Below, one piece after another: positions 28,088 through 37,200 of a stretch of 50,897 nucleotides of DNA; position 1 is the first letter of the stretch, and every line of letters starts with the position of its first letter. Location of the stretch: the NCBI GenBank assembly GCA_019058425.1, contig JAHPYZ010000021.1:5793-56689 (forward strand), read 5' to 3'. The position numbers and the translations under genes are program-made. This DNA comes from Promethearchaeota archaeon (lineage in GTDB: Archaea > Asgardarchaeota > Lokiarchaeia > Sigyniarchaeales > SOKP01). Under the pieces are notes generated by a model. The model worked only from the letters and a program-made list of their open reading frames with translations, did not search any database and was not told the origin of the DNA.

Positions 28088-29497
28088 TTAGGGATTAAAA
28101 GTCCAATTACTCCATTCTCTACTTGGTAAAATATAGTTTCCTGTTGTTATATTATTTGGATATATATAATTAAAAGCATTTCCCGAAGGAACACATACTT
28201 TTGTACCATTTTGCCATTGGGTAAATAAAAAAGTTCCATAAGGCCAACCTTCTATAAGATCATGATATTTATTAAATGCAATCAAGGGAAAAGTTATACT
28301 CCTTCCCCACAATGGATTAGTTTTATTAATTTTTTCTAATTCTTTTATTATAATAGAATTATTTAAAGATTGGGTTTTATTTATAACGTAAGATAATAGA
28401 TTTACTGCATCATAAGCTCCAACCGCACTGTATATTGGTTCATGTTCAAATGTAGAAACGTATTTTACCCAAAAAATCTCAGAAATATTTGTTTTATTAT
28501 TTCTAATATTTGGAATCATTATCGTTTCAAATTCACATCCTTCATTAGTATCTACCCAAAAAGAATCAAGTTGTGATTCTATATCGATACCTACAAAAAC
28601 AAATCCTGGTTTCTCTAAAATATATCTTTTCATTAAATAACTACTTTCCTTAGATGTAATAATCGGAACTATTATTTGTGGCTCAATCGATTTTATTTGA
28701 TTCCAAGATCGGTAATAATCAATCCAAGTCGCATTAATTGGATTTATTATTTCTTGCACGATAGATAAATTATAAATGGCATTATTTTGAAGAGATTCAA
28801 ATAATTTACTACTAATATTTTCGGTCCATTCTGTATTTTCTCTTACTATCGAGACATTGTGAATATTCTGCTCAACCGTTTCGTTAAGATGTTTACTTAA
28901 GTATATTAGATATTGAGATAATTCTTTTCCTAGAGATGATGAATTTAATGGCATTATTCTAAAGAAATATTTATACTGATCATAAAAATTCAAAACATTT
29001 TCACAAAAGTAATCTGATGTAACTCCTGTATTCATAAAAATTTTATTTTGAGCCATAATATAATCAAGATAATGTTCTAAAACAGTAGACCTATATCCCC
29101 CTATAATATATTCTACACCTCCAATGTCAATAATTTTCTTTGCTGCTCGAAGTCCATCGTTTAAATCAAGCTGGAGATTCTCTTCATGAGTATCTTCTTT
29201 TAACAATCCAATGTAATACTTTTTGTCATCAATATCAATCCCACCAGCAGTGTTGATTTCATATGCTGCTAGCCAAGCACCTTCATAATTTCCAATACCG
29301 TTAATCCCATGAGTATCACCTAATAGTCCAATTCTAATAATATTTTCATAAAAATCATTATCTATACCTGGAATTTCCCAAATTGATTTATTTAAATTCA
29401 AATAATATAATAAGGAAAAATTCAAACTTATAAAGAGAGATATAATAAATCCAGAAATAATAATTCTTTTTTTTAATTTTTGTATTTTATGTACCAA
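28088..29497 (-). CDS. Membrane-anchored substrate-binding protein, branched-chain amino acid type, rich in N-glycosylation sequons
   Basis: A 469-aa protein with one hydrophobic N-terminal segment (about residues 11-32) and an extracellular Peripla_BP_6-like domain: IRIGLLGDTHGINGIGNYEGAWLAAYEINTAGG is the start typical of LivJ-like binding proteins, followed by VEYIIGGYRSTV. No ABC permease or ATPase of that type lies nearby, so it is an orphan or a receptor. It contains about 16 N-x-S/T sequons (NET, NVS, NIS, NLS, NAT, NKT, NGT, NIT, NWT among others), many more than chance, which suits a surface N-glycoprotein. The start is TTG 29497; no ATG precedes the domain. Confidence 0.8.
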   Translation of the reverse strand: MVHKIQKLKKRIIISGFIISLFISLNFSLLYYLNLNKSIWEIPGIDNDFYENIIRIGLLGDTHGINGIGNYEGAWLAAYEINTAGGIDIDDKKYYIGLLKEDTHEENLQLDLNDGLRAAKKIIDIGGVEYIIGGYRSTVLEHYLDYIMAQNKIFMNTGVTSDYFCENVLNFYDQYKYFFRIMPLNSSSLGKELSQYLIYLSKHLNETVEQNIHNVSIVRENTEWTENISSKLFESLQNNAIYNLSIVQEIINPINATWIDYYRSWNQIKSIEPQIIVPIITSKESSYLMKRYILEKPGFVFVGIDIESQLDSFWVDTNEGCEFETIMIPNIRNNKTNISEIFWVKYVSTFEHEPIYSAVGAYDAVNLLSYVINKTQSLNNSIIIKELEKINKTNPLWGRSITFPLIAFNKYHDLIEGWPYGTFLFTQWQNGTKVCVPSGNAFNYIYPNNITTGNYILPSREWSNWTFNP

Positions 29498-29684
29498 GAT
29501 AATTAATCTATATATAACTTTTTTTAAAAAGCCTTTTTGTTATTTTCTTGCTTTTTAAAGATATGTACTTTATTTAATAAAATCCTCAAGAATGTTATTC
29601 TGCAGAGTTATATGCTTGAATAATAATAAACAAATCTTACTAATACAAGTTTCACAAATAGTAAAATAAAATCTCTAGATTTAA

Positions 29685-30638
29685 TTATAAAGCTTTTCTA
29701 AAAAATGTAAAAATTTTGATAACTATCCCATAGGAGAATCCTAATACTAAAGCTAATTCAAAAATGACTAAAATCTTTAATGAAATAATAAAATTTGATG
29801 GAGATATAAATTCTTTCTTTAATTTGACTAGCATTCTCATTAAAAACAATATAAAAGGAATTAAAAAAAATATTATTAATAGAAAGAAAAGATTCCAAAA
29901 TAGAGATGTAATTAAGAAAAATGCATCAGACAGCCAAAAAATCATCCTTAAATAGTATGACGCAAAATTATTCATTGCTATGGCATCATATTGAGAATAT
30001 TGAAAAAACTGTTTAAAGAGTTTCTTGGAACTCTTCCTTGATTCCCAGTAAACTATTGCCTTTTTGTTTAAATAGAATTTCTTTCCTAAAATTCTTAGTT
30101 TTTGGTTAAAGTATGTATCTTCTCCACTTATAAGCCATTCAGGATATCCTCCTACATCAATCCATGCTTTTTTTCTAAAAGCAATAGAACGACTTGAGGG
30201 TGAAAAAGAATTAGAGTCCACTTTGTTAAAATCATACATTATTAACTTCCCTGTTAATTTTTGAAAGAGAGATTCCCCCGTAACAATATATGTTCCAGAC
30301 ACAACATCAATTTTATTATTTTTAAGAGGATTTGTGATTTCATAAACCCAATTCTTATCTAGTACACAACCACCATCAGTTGCAGCGATATAATCATATT
30401 TAGCGCTTGAAATTGCAATATTTCGACCTTCTGGGACGTTTACTCCCTTTTTTACTATTAAATTAATTGGTAGCTGGTTTTTATATTGATTAATAATTTT
30501 TATTGTATTATCAGTTGAACCTCCATCAACAATGATTATCTCATCTGGTAATTTAGTTTGATATAAAATAGATTCTAACAGATTACTTATTGAGTTTTCT
30601 TCATTCTTAACCGTAAAAATTAAACTTGCTCTAGTCAT
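29685..30638 (-). CDS. GT2 glycosyltransferase with C-terminal membrane helices
   Basis: A 317-aa family 2 enzyme. The catalytic domain runs from LIFTVKNEENSI through IIIVDGGSTDNT, AATDGGCVLDKNWV (the metal-binding region) to the ISGEDTYFNQKL acceptor/base motif, and VGGYPEW precedes it. Two or three hydrophobic helices follow (about residues 225-310), fixing the catalytic part at the cytoplasmic membrane face. It stands apart from the DPM-like and rhamnosyltransferase-like GT2 proteins elsewhere in the window. Donor unknown. Confidence 0.87.
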   Translation of the reverse strand: MTRASLIFTVKNEENSISNLLESILYQTKLPDEIIIVDGGSTDNTIKIINQYKNQLPINLIVKKGVNVPEGRNIAISSAKYDYIAATDGGCVLDKNWVYEITNPLKNNKIDVVSGTYIVTGESLFQKLTGKLIMYDFNKVDSNSFSPSSRSIAFRKKAWIDVGGYPEWLISGEDTYFNQKLRILGKKFYLNKKAIVYWESRKSSKKLFKQFFQYSQYDAIAMNNFASYYLRMIFWLSDAFFLITSLFWNLFFLLIIFFLIPFILFLMRMLVKLKKEFISPSNFIISLKILVIFELALVLGFSYGIVIKIFTFFRKAL

Positions 30639-30914
30639 TTTTTACTTTCTAAAAAAAGTTATGATTATATCTTGTCTTTTATTGATTAATTAAAAAATGT
30701 TTTTATTTCTTAAGATTTATAGAATAAATTCATTATTCTAAAATTTTTCAATTAGTTCGCTAATAATGAAAGTTAAACAACATTTTTCTAGCCGTTGTTT
30801 TAATATACATATTAAGTTATTATAAATATACTAAATTTTTTTTTAAATTCTTATTTAGTTTCATCAGTACTATTTTGATAATTTAATTTTCAATAAAATC
30901 AGAAGAAGGTTTTT

Positions 30915-33389
30915 ATTATAAAAAAGAATAGAATAACTTTATTAGTTATAGTTCTATCCTTTTTTTTCATATTATACGCATCTTTTAATGAAATCTTTGT
31001 TATTTTATATGGTAGGCACGTCTCAATAATTCTACTTTTTGGATTTGTTATTGTAATAATTAGCTTTTTTGTATTTATAAATCTGAATCAAAAAAACAAT
31101 CTAAATTCACTTTTTCAATTTCGTATGATATCAGAAAATTCAATAAAATTACTACTTCTAATTTTTATTATAATTACTATGTTCATTCCTTCAATTTTTA
31201 AAAACAATATGATAATATTATGGGAAAGAATATATTATTTAAATTATTTTAAGGCGGTACTCGCAATTATTTCATATGCTTTCTTACCAGGAGCAAACAT
31301 TTATAATATTATTTTTCCCCATGATGTTCTAAGTAATAAACTTAAAATTGAGCCCGTTATAGTAAAGCTAACACTTTATCCCCTTCTATCTCTTTGCACT
31401 CTAGGTATCTCTGTTTTACTTTTTGATCAGTTAGGATCTACTGGAGGACAAATGGAGATTTTAATCTTTCTTTTTATTTCGATATTATTTATTCTTGATT
31501 TTATTTTGCAGATAAAACGACATAAATCTTTAGATTTAAGTCTAATTGAAATCAAAATTTCAAAAAATAGTATTATTATCATTTTACTAGCAGTGGGGAT
31601 TTCAACTATTTCAATAGGATTCCAACTAGGATGGAGTTATCTTGTTTCAGGGGACCCTTGGGCCTCAATCAAATATGCAAACTTAATTGGAGATCCAAAA
31701 ATAAATCCAATTTTTATTGATGATTATCCAAATTTCTGGGGCTACATTTCTTATGGTCTAAGTATTGTTAGTGGTTTTCCGTTTATTAATATTAATTCCC
31801 TTTTAGCTCCTTTTAATTATTTATTTATATTTTCAGTTTTTATTTTTATGAAATCATTACTACTAAATTACCATATAAAGTATTCTGTTTTATCAACTAT
31901 ATTGATTTCATTATTTTCAGGGTTTTTTATAGAACCACTTATTAGTTCTATAGTCTTCGTTGGTGATTTTTACTTCATTTATAAAAGTTTTGCATATATA
32001 TTGTTCTTTATAAGTTTAGGATTGTTTTTTATTACCTCGACAAATAATTTTAATTATGCAAAAGAAATTAGACTATTAATTTTATCAGCCTTTTTTTTTA
32101 TAATAAGTTTTATGACTTATATCTTTCCATTAATTTTCGGAATTCTTATCTTGTTCATTTATTGTCTACTTACTAAAAAAATTGAAAAATCTACTTACCT
32201 GAAATTTTTCTTATATTTATTAATTCTAATTCTAATATTATATATTCTTTTTGATTTAATTTTAAATAACTATTTAAGTCAAGTTGTAATTTATCGTTTT
32301 CTATTATTTTTTGATTTAAATATAATTGAAATTGAGAATATTCTAATCTCACCTCCAATCCTAATCTATTTGTTCTTTATATTTTTTATATTGATTGTTA
32401 TTATCATTAGGAAATACTTGAAACGTACTGGAGAAATAACACTTAAAAAAAAATGGAATCCATTTTTGAATAAAATTTTTATAATTTTTTTAACATTATT
32501 CATTATTTTTTTGATTATAGAATTTCTTTCTCTTCTAATAGAATTCTTATTTTTACAAATTGATTTGAGTGAACACTTTTTCTTCTATATATTTTTAGAT
32601 AAAATTATATTAAATATTGGATTAATTGGGATAATGGGTATAGTTTTATCTTTTTATTCCTTCAAACAAAATAAAAAATTATCAATCTTTTTCTTTATAT
32701 GGATATTTATTACATTTATATTCGCATTTTTGTCATTTTTTGCAGAAATAATAATCAATAATCCTCTTTCACCTCAAGAAATATCTGAATGGCACAGAAT
32801 CCTTATAGGATATTGGTTTAATAGAATTTGGTTTTATTCAATTCCACCTCTATGTATTTTTGGATCTATTGGAATATTTGTATTGTTAGAGAGACTACAA
32901 AAAATTCATTTTATATATAAACTAAAATCAAGCCATCTAATTTTGAAAAATTTGATTGCAACTACGATAATTTGCTTCTCCTTTTCTGGTGTAATAATAA
33001 CAGGAGTTATTTATGGAAATTCAAACTTTAGATATACTGATAATCAAATTACAACTCTTGAATGGGTTTCAGAAAATGTTCCAATTCATTCAGGTGTGCT
33101 TGTTGGTGATAATTTTTTTATGGGTGTTGGGATAAAAACTATAACTTTTGTTAATCAATATTTTATGTATGATATATTTGAGGTTGATTTTAATGAGACT
33201 CAGTGTATCCAACAAATTGAATATTTAAAAAATGAAACAATACAATACGCTGTTCTATCTCAATTCTTCATTTCTTATTATCTTAATAAAACTGATTTTA
33301 CTAATAACATTTTAATCCCTCAGTTTTATAACGTCTCATTATATCATTATGGAGATTTATCAGTATATTATGCTCCCTTTTTTGACTAG
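30915..33389 (+). CDS. Multispanning GT-C-like membrane protein, start upstream of first ATG
   Basis: An integral membrane protein with about 14 helices and a C-terminal domain. The key loop is VSGDPWASIKYANLIGD (Asp247 in the longer reading), followed by FIDDYPNFWGYISYGLS, parallel to the proteins at 23329 and 48662. The C-terminal LEWVSENVP and GVLVGDNFFMGVG resembles the soluble part of GT-C enzymes. The first ATG is at 31125, but the frame is open and codes for a helical hydrophobic N-terminus from 30897, with no ATG, GTG or TTG. ATT 30915, four to five nt after AAGGT, is the best guess and gives 824 aa. Function inferred: outer-face glycosyltransferase. Confidence 0.6.
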   Translation: MIKKNRITLLVIVLSFFFILYASFNEIFVILYGRHVSIILLFGFVIVIISFFVFINLNQKNNLNSLFQFRMISENSIKLLLLIFIIITMFIPSIFKNNMIILWERIYYLNYFKAVLAIISYAFLPGANIYNIIFPHDVLSNKLKIEPVIVKLTLYPLLSLCTLGISVLLFDQLGSTGGQMEILIFLFISILFILDFILQIKRHKSLDLSLIEIKISKNSIIIILLAVGISTISIGFQLGWSYLVSGDPWASIKYANLIGDPKINPIFIDDYPNFWGYISYGLSIVSGFPFININSLLAPFNYLFIFSVFIFMKSLLLNYHIKYSVLSTILISLFSGFFIEPLISSIVFVGDFYFIYKSFAYILFFISLGLFFITSTNNFNYAKEIRLLILSAFFFIISFMTYIFPLIFGILILFIYCLLTKKIEKSTYLKFFLYLLILILILYILFDLILNNYLSQVVIYRFLLFFDLNIIEIENILISPPILIYLFFIFFILIVIIIRKYLKRTGEITLKKKWNPFLNKIFIIFLTLFIIFLIIEFLSLLIEFLFLQIDLSEHFFFYIFLDKIILNIGLIGIMGIVLSFYSFKQNKKLSIFFFIWIFITFIFAFLSFFAEIIINNPLSPQEISEWHRILIGYWFNRIWFYSIPPLCIFGSIGIFVLLERLQKIHFIYKLKSSHLILKNLIATTIICFSFSGVIITGVIYGNSNFRYTDNQITTLEWVSENVPIHSGVLVGDNFFMGVGIKTITFVNQYFMYDIFEVDFNETQCIQQIEYLKNETIQYAVLSQFFISYYLNKTDFTNNILIPQFYNVSLYHYGDLSVYYAPFFD

Positions 33390-33406
33390 CTTAATATATC
33401 GAACTA

Positions 33407-34036
33407 TTAGTTTAAAGTTTTTCCAGGTCCAAAGGGTCTTAATCTAGCAATCCTGCGCTCAAACCCTGCGATATCAGAGATCCTATGAAGTTTATAAACT
33501 AGAGAGTTTATTGAAATTACATAGCTTATAATTGTTAGTTTTTCAATATTTTGATTAAAAAATTCTATAGAATAGTAGTTAGCAGAATTAATTTGCAATT
33601 TTTTAGATAGATTGTTCATTATAGTCATCATTTTAACTTTTACTAAAATTTCACTATTAGAAGCGAAGAAGATTTTATAAGTTCCCTGCTTTAAATCACC
33701 TAGAACTTTAAAAGATGTATTTTTATTGCTTCCTTTGATAAACATTTTTGAAGTAAACAAAATCTTATTTTTTGTAATTTTAGCGATAAATTTATTTGAT
33801 CTATCTCTTAATATTTTTCTTTTATAGAACATACTATTTTTTTCTTGAATAAAGACAATATTGCTGTTATTTAAATCTTGAACCTGTAAGTTTTTATAAG
33901 GATTAAAGAAGGGGATTTTAACCTTACATAGAATATGACCGAATTCATTTAATATATTCTCACTTCCAAAATTATCAAACTTCTTCTTTATAATTGCAAA
34001 GTTGTAGGCACCACTAGATTTTTCTTTCAAAGCCAT
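33407..34036 (-). CDS. Possible scramblase/LURP-one-related (tubby-like fold) protein
   Basis: A 209-aa soluble protein of alternating short beta strands. Its pattern, VQDLNNSNIVFIQEKN followed by KILRDRSNKFIAKITKNKILF, looks like the repeated strand-turn units of the LOR/phospholipid scramblase/Tubby_C family, where a gene product reads as D-x-x-G-N-x-V then R-D-x-x-G-K. No signal peptide or clear membrane helix is seen. Its 3' end nearly meets the converging GT-C-like gene (17-nt gap). Family assignment is by pattern only and could be wrong; no function is claimed. Confidence 0.45.
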   Translation of the reverse strand: MALKEKSSGAYNFAIIKKKFDNFGSENILNEFGHILCKVKIPFFNPYKNLQVQDLNNSNIVFIQEKNSMFYKRKILRDRSNKFIAKITKNKILFTSKMFIKGSNKNTSFKVLGDLKQGTYKIFFASNSEILVKVKMMTIMNNLSKKLQINSANYYSIEFFNQNIEKLTIISYVISINSLVYKLHRISDIAGFERRIARLRPFGPGKTLN

Positions 34037-34176
34037 ATGTGAATTCCCGTGTAGAATTTCAGAATTATTACTAATTATATATTTTTAATTATGATAAATT
34101 CTTTTGAAAAATATTTAAAATAAAATAATTTTGCTTAAGATCTTAAAGCTAACATGAGTTAAGAATAATTCGAGAC

Positions 34177-35601
34177 ATGAAAGTATTAATAATCAATTTG
34201 CCAAGATTCCAAGGATCCTCAGTTACTCGTGAGGGGCGCTGTGAATTTGTCTGTAATTATCGTGTTGATACACCAGCAACATTATTGATAATTGCTTCAT
34301 TATTGAGAAATCGAGGTCACCAAATTGTTTTTATAGATGCAAATGCTCAAAATTTAGATTTCGTAAAGATAAGGAATATACTAATTACTAAAATTCCTGA
34401 TTGTGTAATATTTACTTTTAATTCATGGATTATTGAACACGATTTAAAAATAAGCGAGATTCTAAAAAGGATTAATCCCGCATGCATAACAATAGGCTTT
34501 TCATGGTTTGCAAAGAATTTTCCAAGAGAAATTTTATCCAGATTTCCTAATTTAGATATTCAAATAATTCAAGATCCTTTTTCTGTTATTGAAAGTATAA
34601 TAAACTGTTTAGCACAGAGAGAATCTCTTGAAAACATTAAGGGAATTGCATATAAAGAAAATAATATAATAAAAGTAAATAGTAAATTCACCTATGAAAA
34701 AAGTTTTAAAGAATTACCATTACCCTCATATGATTTAATAAAATCTTTTAAACCTTATTATTTATATACACCATTATTGAAACCATATGCCTTAGTGTAT
34801 GCGGGGAAAGGATGTCCATATAGTTGTGCTTATTGTCCTGATGCGAATACAAAATATAGTGGACGGTCAGCAAACAATATTCTCCATGAGTTAAAAATTT
34901 TAAAGAAACTTGCAAAAATAAAATATGTTTGGTTTTATGACCAAGTTTTTACAATCAATCGAAAACGAATAATTGAGTTATGTGAGAAATTGATTAATGA
35001 AAATCTTAAAATTTATTGGTTTTGTGATTCTAGAGCAGATTTGGTTGATTTACAACTGTTAAAAATAATGAAAGCTGCGGGATGTATAGGGATTGCTTAC
35101 GGTATTGAATCTGGTTCTCAAAAGATATTGAATAATATGAAAAAATCAATCACAATTTCTCAAGCTATTAATGCTTTAAATTGGACTAGAGAAGTGGGAA
35201 TTCCTACGCAGTTAAATCTAATATTGGGCTATATTGGAGAAAATCTAAATACACTTAAAGAAACAGAAAATTTTGTGAGACATACATTACCTCAAATTAT
35301 GCAAGCTTCATTTATTATAGCTATGAATGGAACTGAATTTACAAAAATTGCAATTGAAAACAATTGGATAAGTAATAATATAAGATGGCAAGAAAGAATT
35401 ACGGATCTAAAAATAGAAAAAGAGCTTTATGAGCCATTCCAACTCGATTTGATTAATGAGATAAAAATATTGTATAAATTCCTGTATCTAAATCCAAAAT
35501 GGTGGATAAATGGATTTAAATCTTTAATTAAAAATCCTCAATTAATCTTACCAATATTTGGAACTATATTAAATAGGAAAAGATCAATTAAATTTATATA
35601 A
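34177..35601 (+). CDS. B12-binding-domain radical SAM protein
   Basis: A 474-aa protein. Residues 1-140 form a cobalamin-binding-like Rossmann domain (VDTPATLLIIASLLRNRGHQIVFID), though the DxHxxG motif is not visible. The radical SAM core carries the cluster motif C213-x3-C217-x2-C220 in GKGCPYSCAYCPD, then FYDQVFTINRKR and GIAYGIESGSQKILNNM. The C-terminal 90 residues are unassigned. Relatives methylate unactivated carbons or rearrange lipids and natural products. Here it may C-methylate a sugar or lipid carrier, an inference from location. Its end overlaps the converging rmlD gene by 8 nt. Confidence 0.85.
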   Translation: MKVLIINLPRFQGSSVTREGRCEFVCNYRVDTPATLLIIASLLRNRGHQIVFIDANAQNLDFVKIRNILITKIPDCVIFTFNSWIIEHDLKISEILKRINPACITIGFSWFAKNFPREILSRFPNLDIQIIQDPFSVIESIINCLAQRESLENIKGIAYKENNIIKVNSKFTYEKSFKELPLPSYDLIKSFKPYYLYTPLLKPYALVYAGKGCPYSCAYCPDANTKYSGRSANNILHELKILKKLAKIKYVWFYDQVFTINRKRIIELCEKLINENLKIYWFCDSRADLVDLQLLKIMKAAGCIGIAYGIESGSQKILNNMKKSITISQAINALNWTREVGIPTQLNLILGYIGENLNTLKETENFVRHTLPQIMQASFIIAMNGTEFTKIAIENNWISNNIRWQERITDLKIEKELYEPFQLDLINEIKILYKFLYLNPKWWINGFKSLIKNPQLILPIFGTILNRKRSIKFI

Positions 35602-36532
35602 TAGGACTATTTTTAAGTTCTTCTTCCTGTTCCTTCATTTTAAGAAGTGATTCCTCTACATTCAATGACTTTACTTTCAATGTTTGGCGTGTTTTAGAAA
35701 CATCTAAACAGCATCGCATAGGTCTTTTAGCAACCTGTTTGAATAAACTACTACTTACAGGAGTAACCAATTCTCTTTTAATGTTAAAAATTTCAGCAAT
35801 CTTTAGGGTAAAATCATATCTGTTTATGCATTCACTACCAACTGTATGAAAAATACCATCTTGATTTGAATTAGCAAGAGATAATAAAAATTCAGCTAAA
35901 TTATCAGCTAATGTGGGAGTACTATATTGATCGTCTACAATCCTTAAACTCTCACCTTCTCTTAATTTGTTAAGTGCCCAAATAACAAAATTCATAGTCT
36001 TTCCTGAACTTGATTTAAGACCTTTTAGTTCACTAGGATTCCACCCAAAAACAAGACTTGTCCGTGCTATAGCATAACTAATCCCTGCATTTGAGATTCT
36101 TTCTTCAGCTCGAAGTTTGGAGGTACCGTAATAGTTTAACGGGTTTGTTTTACTTTCTTCATTATAATTATTATCAGTTCCATCGAACACGTAATCAGTG
36201 GAGATATAAATAAATCTCGTATTAATATCTTTACAAAGGGTCACTATATGCATTGGGGCTTCAACATTTACCTTCCAAGCCTCTTCTTGGTGAGTTTCAC
36301 AGTAATCTACATTATGAAGAGCAGAACAATCTACAATTACATTTGGTTTAATCTCCATTATTTTATACTTGATTTTTTCTTTATCGGTTTTATCTAGTTG
36401 AAAAATCTCACAATTATTAATCACAACTGAGCGGGTATTGTAAGAACCATAAACTTTGAACTTTTGAGAAGAAATATTTGCTAATTTATTACCTGTAAGT
36501 CCACTTACGCCAATAATTAGTAACTTTTTCAT
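35594..36532 (-). CDS. rmlD: dTDP-4-dehydrorhamnose reductase
   Basis: A 312-aa SDR reducing dTDP-4-keto-6-deoxyhexose to the final dTDP-deoxyhexose with NAD(P)H. Motifs: LIIGVSGLTGNKLA, PNVIVDCSALHNVDYCE (family form NAAAYTxVDxAE), NVEAP, FIYISTDYVFDG (108-118), and the YxxxK pair Y135/K139 in NYYGTSKLRAEE, plus DDQYSTPTLADNLA. It diverges from the RmlC-like gene; the two share the 104-nt region 36533-36636. The C-terminal Lys/Glu-rich tail is not conserved. RmlB is not in the window. Confidence 0.9.
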   Translation of the reverse strand: MKKLLIIGVSGLTGNKLANISSQKFKVYGSYNTRSVVINNCEIFQLDKTDKEKIKYKIMEIKPNVIVDCSALHNVDYCETHQEEAWKVNVEAPMHIVTLCKDINTRFIYISTDYVFDGTDNNYNEESKTNPLNYYGTSKLRAEERISNAGISYAIARTSLVFGWNPSELKGLKSSSGKTMNFVIWALNKLREGESLRIVDDQYSTPTLADNLAEFLLSLANSNQDGIFHTVGSECINRYDFTLKIAEIFNIKRELVTPVSSSLFKQVAKRPMRCCLDVSKTRQTLKVKSLNVEESLLKMKEQEEELKNSPII

Positions 36533-36636
36533 AATAATATAGATTTTTTAAATATTATAAATATTAAAATTTACTATACAAAACTTTTTGAAATAATTAA
36601 AAAGCTGAATAAATTTTGAAAAAAAGGTTAACTTAG

Positions 36637-37155
36637 ATGATTGAAGGTATTGAATTTAAGGACATTAAGAAATTTGTAGATGAGCGAGGATTCTTTTCTG
36701 AAATTTTAAGAGAGGATTGGAAAGATTTATTATTTGATGATAAAATAGTTCAATTCAATCTCTCATATAGTTATCCTAACATCGTTCGGGCATGGCATAG
36801 ACATTTAAAAGGGCAAATTGATTATTTTATTTGTATTTCTGGAGCAATTAAAGTATGTGCTTATGATGATAGAGAAGATTCCAAAACATTTGGAGAAATT
36901 GATGAAATTACACTTAGTGGGGAAAGTTTAAAAATTGTAAGAGTTCCAGGAATACTTTGGCACGGATATAAAGCCATCGGTACAAAACCTATAAAAATGT
37001 TATACGGTGTGAATCGACTCTATAATTATAGTGATCCCGATGAGGAAAGAAGAGATTGGAATGATGTAACTATCGTATCTAAGTCTATTAATGGAAAGAC
37101 CAACGATCCAAGAGTCGGAAAACCTTGGGATTGGTATTATTCACCAAATAAGTAA
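36637..37155 (+). CDS. RmlC-like dTDP-4-dehydrorhamnose 3,5-epimerase family protein
   Basis: A 172-aa cupin. It starts FKDIKKFVDERGFFSEI, then VRAWHRHLKGQIDYF, where RmlC has RGLHYQ...Q-K-L-V, and CAYDDRE, WHGYKAI and RRDWND toward the end. The catalytic His of AWHRH is kept, but the Tyr/Gln next to it and the Lys at QIDYF differ, so this is a variant subgroup whose reaction may be 3- or 5-epimerisation only. The C-terminus DPRVGKPWDWYYSP is characteristic of the archaeal-type variant. It is followed by an SDR gene with a strong ribosome binding site, 45 nt downstream. Confidence 0.82.
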   Translation: MIEGIEFKDIKKFVDERGFFSEILREDWKDLLFDDKIVQFNLSYSYPNIVRAWHRHLKGQIDYFICISGAIKVCAYDDREDSKTFGEIDEITLSGESLKIVRVPGILWHGYKAIGTKPIKMLYGVNRLYNYSDPDEERRDWNDVTIVSKSINGKTNDPRVGKPWDWYYSPNK

Positions 37156-37186
37156 ATCTCAATTTTATAATACAAAGAACCTAAAA

Positions 37187-37192
37187 AAGGAG
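37187..37192 (+). promoter_or_regulatory. Shine-Dalgarno for the SDR gene at 37201
   Basis: AAGGAG ends 8 nt before ATG 37201, a strong canonical site. It sits in the 45-nt gap after the RmlC-like gene, which fits translation of both from one transcript. Confidence 0.7.
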
Positions 37193-37200
37193 AATTTAAT

